A stretch of 64,000 nt of DNA, taken from positions 1 to 64,000 of the forward strand of contig CAUQBH010000007.1 of the NCBI GenBank assembly GCA_963516675.1. The letters run 5' to 3'. Origin of the DNA: JABCPE02 sp963516675 (GTDB lineage: Bacteria > Bacteroidota > Bacteroidia > Flavobacteriales > Weeksellaceae). The notes below the pieces were generated by a model. That model was not told the DNA's origin, searched no databases, and saw only the letters and a program-made list of their open reading frames with translations. The translations under genes were made by a program, and so were the position numbers. Below are positions 61,519 through 64,000 of this stretch, one piece after another (the first letter of the stretch is position 1; the number at the start of each line of letters is the position of its first letter).

Positions 61519-61989
61519 ATGATAAAAAAAGGAATACTTTTTATGTTATTAGTTACTAATAATCTTTTCTCTCAAGAAAAAAGGCTCAATGAATATAAAA
61601 AGTTAGTAGATTCTGCAATTTCAATTGCTGCTAATAATTATATGTTGCAATTAAGTGAAAATTCTTCTAAAGAAAATAATATTATCTATGTGGTAGATGA
61701 AAACTCTAAACCAATAGATTTAGATAGTATAAAATCAAAATTGCCATTAAAAACAATTGATATCAATAATAAAAATAACAGAAAAACACTAAAGAAAGGT
61801 TTAAAAATATTAAAAGTTCGCCCTCTTTTACAAGGAAATAAAATCACCATAACAATTATTAATTTCCTCGTAAAATACAAAGGCAAAGAATATTACTATT
61901 TTAATGGTGGAGGTTCTTTCGTATTTTTTGAATATTCCTGCCAAGAGGAAAAATGGATTTTAACTAAAGTTGAACATATAGGTATTTGA
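61519..61989 (+). CDS. Secreted protein of unknown function
   Basis: 156 residues. Signal peptide IKKGILFMLLVTNNLFSQ, then a mature domain rich in Asn/Lys/Ile with YYYFNGGGSFVFFEYSC near the end. I recognise no family. First of three unrecognised genes in a visibly AT-richer block (61420-63042). Could be a single-copy periplasmic or outer-surface protein. Confidence 0.7.
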   Translation: MIKKGILFMLLVTNNLFSQEKRLNEYKKLVDSAISIAANNYMLQLSENSSKENNIIYVVDENSKPIDLDSIKSKLPLKTIDINNKNNRKTLKKGLKILKVRPLLQGNKITITIINFLVKYKGKEYYYFNGGGSFVFFEYSCQEEKWILTKVEHIGI

Positions 61990-62065
61990 GAAAAGCATAA
62001 ATATCTTATTTCACGCACTTTTACCAATACTAAATTACCTAAAGAGACCATCTAAAAATAATCAG

Positions 62066-62587
62066 ATGAAAAATAAATTTTTATTATCAATGTTATTAAT
62101 GGGTGTATTAGGAGGGATTATTTACTATAATGAAAAAACATATAGCCCACTAAAAGTAACTGATTTTCAGAAATTATTTCCTAATTATAAAGGAAATGTT
62201 GATAAAATATATGATAAGGATTTTATTGGGTTTAGTTTTCATAATGAATTATTTGAGTTGTATTTATATAAAATGATGGAAAATGTTTCCATAAATGAAA
62301 ATTATCCAAAATTTGAAGAATGGGAGAAAAATGAAATTGTAAATAAAAAAGAAAATAATTCTACTTGGAAAAAATGTCCTATGGATATCAAAGAAAAAGA
62401 AAAATTTAAGAATATAATTGATTCAGATGTATTTGAAGAAGATATGCATGGTAAAAATTTTAGAACCATATTAAATGATACTAATAACTATTACACATAT
62501 GTATATATCAATGAATTAGAGTATTATTTCTTTCTTTTCAATAAAGATAAAGAGGAATTATATTATATAAGAAAGAAAGGCTGGTAA
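62066..62587 (+). CDS. Membrane-tethered protein of unknown function
   Basis: 173 residues. N-terminal hydrophobic segment (FLLSMLLMGVLGGIIYY) without a clear cleavage site, so a signal anchor or signal peptide, then a charged, aromatic domain rich in Tyr/Asn/Lys. No family recognised. Strong AT bias compared with the housekeeping genes around it. Same orientation as its neighbours but 76 bases after the preceding stop. Confidence 0.65.
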   Translation: MKNKFLLSMLLMGVLGGIIYYNEKTYSPLKVTDFQKLFPNYKGNVDKIYDKDFIGFSFHNELFELYLYKMMENVSINENYPKFEEWEKNEIVNKKENNSTWKKCPMDIKEKEKFKNIIDSDVFEEDMHGKNFRTILNDTNNYYTYVYINELEYYFFLFNKDKEELYYIRKKGW

Positions 62588-62646
62588 GATTAATAATTTC
62601 AAAAACTTTGTTGTTGATATAAATAAAATTCCTAATAGTAACTGAC

Positions 62647-63042
62647 ATGATATTTTTAGTGATTTTTGTGGCTTTAATTGTTTTATTATCTATTATATTC
62701 AGGTTGGATATTATAGACAAATTAAAAATAGACAGGAATTTAGCTTATATTATTTTCTTTTTAGTTTTATTGTGTTTACTTTTCTTTTTTATAAGTAACA
62801 TAGACTATATAATATTTTTTGTAGCAACTCTTTATGCATATCCCGAGATGTTTATAGGGTTTGTATTAAGTATTACATGGTTAGGTTTGTTTAGTTTCAT
62901 TATTTTTTCAAAAAAAGCCAATCAAAAGAAAATAGCAGTAATTCTTTTATTAGTGGTGTCTATCGCTATTGGAGTGATGTACTATTTTGAAAAAAATGGT
63001 GAGAAAATTGAGCTAAACCAAGAAATTATTAATAAAGAATAA
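62647..63042 (+). CDS. Small integral membrane protein of unknown function
   Basis: 131 residues with about four hydrophobic helices (2-20, 32-50, 52-68, 78-95) plus a fifth near 100-116 and a charged C-terminus (EKNGEKIELNQEIINKE). No family recognised. Last gene of the AT-rich block; a strong terminator follows immediately. Confidence 0.65.
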   Translation: MIFLVIFVALIVLLSIIFRLDIIDKLKIDRNLAYIIFFLVLLCLLFFFISNIDYIIFFVATLYAYPEMFIGFVLSITWLGLFSFIIFSKKANQKKIAVILLLVVSIAIGVMYYFEKNGEKIELNQEIINKE

Positions 63043-63069
63043 AAACCACCTAAAAAGGTGGTTTTGTGT
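63042..63069. terminator. Terminator between the small membrane gene and comM
   Basis: Ten-bp stem AAAACCACCT / AGGTGGTTTT (63042-63051 with 63056-63065), four-base loop. The arm is nearly the same as that of the ureC terminator at 878. Confidence 0.85.
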
Positions 63070-63072
63070 TTC

Positions 63073-64000
63073 TTACGCCCTCCAAAAATCCCTATCTAAA
63101 CTTCGGTATTGTATGGCTTCGGAGATATGGGCAGGACTGATGTTTTCAGCATCATCTAAATCTGCTATGGTTCGGGCTACTTTTAGGATTCTGTCGTAGG
63201 CACGAGCGGAGAGATTTAGTTTTTCCATGGCGTTTTTTATCAACTGCTGGCAGGTGCTGTCCAGATCGCAGTATTTTTCAATTTCTTTCGGTCCCATTTG
63301 GGCATTGTAGTTGATATCCAGTTCTTTATATCTTTGGGCTTGTATTTCTCTGGCTTTCAGCACGCGGTTTCGTATTTCTATACTACTTTCGCCTTTTCTT
63401 TTTTCTGCAAGTTGTTCAAACTCTACTTTCTGGACTTCTATATGAATATCTATTCTGTCCAAAAGCGGCCCAGACAGCTTGTTCATATATCTCTGCATTT
63501 CGGTCTGGGAAGAGGTATTGTTTGGGTCATCAGGGAAATAGCCTGAAGGACTCGGGTTCATACTTGCCACCAGCATAAAACTTGATGGATAATTCACTGA
63601 AAATCTCGCTCTGGAAATCGTTACCTCGCGGTCTTCCAAAGGCTGTCGCATTACTTCCAAAACAGCTCTTTTAAACTCAGGAAGCTCATCGAGGAAAAGA
63701 ACTCCATTGTGCGCAAGGGAAATTTCACCAGGTTGAGGATAGGTGCCGCCGCCCACTAGGGCAACATCAGAAATGGTGTGATGAGGTCAGCGGAACGGGC
63801 GAACGGTCATCAGTGAGGTGTTGCTGCCCATTTTTCCTGCTACGGAGTGGATTTTAGTGGTTTCCAGAGCCTCTTTCATCGTGAGTGGAGGTAGGATGCT
63901 GGGAACTCTCTTGGCGAGCATGGTTTTTCCGCTGCCAGGAGGGCCTACCAGAATGATGTTGTGTCCGCCGGCTGCTGCCACTTCCATAGCTCTTTTGGCG
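63073..64000 (-). pseudogene. comM: ComM/YifB Mg-chelatase-like AAA ATPase, interrupted by an in-frame TGA (5' end outside window)
   Basis: ComM is a branch-migration helicase that integrates transforming DNA. Read on the minus strand, the frame from 64000 contains AKRAMEVAAAGGHN and Walker A VGPPGSGKTM, up to RPFR, then TGA at 63789-63787, then continues in the same frame with PHHTISDVALVGGG, ISLAHNGVLFLDELPEF (Walker B), the MNPSPSGYF block and the C-terminal domain to 63073. Family members have Ser or Ala at the stop position (RPFRSPHH). No frame change is involved, so a single substitution (for example TCA to TGA) explains it. Both halves are otherwise intact, so decay is recent or the base is an assembly error. 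The usual N-terminal Lon-protease-like domain lies beyond the window. Confidence 0.85.

Noticed and set aside
878..63069. Shared terminator arms at 878 and 63042 as ends of a mobile unit
   Set aside because: Similar ACCACCT stems are short, common in terminators, 62 kb apart, and there is no transposase or target duplication.
63073..63756. Reading the two comM halves as separate genes, the second starting at a GTG near 63756
   Set aside because: Both halves share one frame and are contiguous parts of one family protein, separated only by a stop codon; the GTG is the Val of the conserved VGGG.
1..64000. tRNA, rRNA, prophage, insertion sequences or integrative elements
   Set aside because: No cloverleaf with CCA end, rRNA signature, integrase, transposase or phage structural gene was recognised.

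Overview
The window is chromosomal DNA from a low-GC member of the Bacteroidota, most likely class Flavobacteriia, Chryseobacterium/Weeksellaceae group. Evidence seen in the sequence: nearly every transcription unit is preceded by the Bacteroidota -7 element TAnnTTTG, sometimes with a -33 TTTG; there is an exosortase F (XrtF) pair, a DUF3822-rsmD pair, DUF2795, DUF2797, DUF4407 and DUF6909-type proteins, an AccD whose zinc-ribbon cysteines are gone, and TonB-dependent receptors. A strong urease locus in this group would fit a genus such as Bergeyella or Elizabethkingia, but that is only inference.

Layout. 1-4040: urease locus on the + strand, ureC (5' end outside the window), a small membrane ORF flanked by terminators, then ureE-ureF-ureG-ureD. 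4119-7600: str operon rpsL-rpsG-fusA-rpsJ, which ends after rpsJ instead of running on into rplC. 7641-19918: AI-2E-type permease, TonB receptor, aspartate-semialdehyde dehydrogenase, DUF4407 protein, XrtF and its partner, PASTA protein plus RluD, and a divergent PEP synthase. 20036-24570: hemW with an attenuator-like leader, an OFA-family MFS transporter and a divergent porin whose shared upstream region carries several dyads. 24591-31869: pseudouridine synthase; CBS protein-nadK-small protein; accD; DUF6973-like protein; the minus-strand cluster murI-folA-DUF3822-rsmD; dps. 32098-36836: DUF6909 protein with a nucleoside-phosphorylase-like C-terminus, S1/P1 nuclease, and a TonB receptor behind a TPP riboswitch (predicted thiamin uptake). 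36929-50663: topA, a metal-ligand-less arginase-fold protein, then a capsule/exopolysaccharide locus (GT2, EpsG-like polymerase, WecA/TagO-like initiating transferase, Wza, Wzc with a (GY)10 tail, UDP-glucuronate epimerase) interrupted by a DUF2797 gene and a secreted protein of 17-residue head-type repeats. 50689-60443: DUF2795, secA, 5-formyl-THF cyclo-ligase, a membrane-anchored regulator-like protein plus lipoprotein, an Ala-rich small lipoprotein, an rRNA methyltransferase-rmuC pair and a U32 peptidase-family hydroxylation protein. 60640-64000: ferredoxin, short MscS channel, three unrecognised genes in a very AT-rich stretch, and comM interrupted by an in-frame TGA.

Most genes are housekeeping. 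The parts that deserve a second look are the broken comM, the riboswitch-controlled receptor, the hemW leader, three proteins that keep a fold but lose a hallmark site (PEP synthase regulatory Thr, AccD zinc ribbon, arginase metal ligands), the DUF6909 nucleosidase-like domain, the repeat protein inside the capsule locus, and palindromes at two promoters. I saw no rRNA, tRNA, CRISPR array, insertion sequence or prophage.
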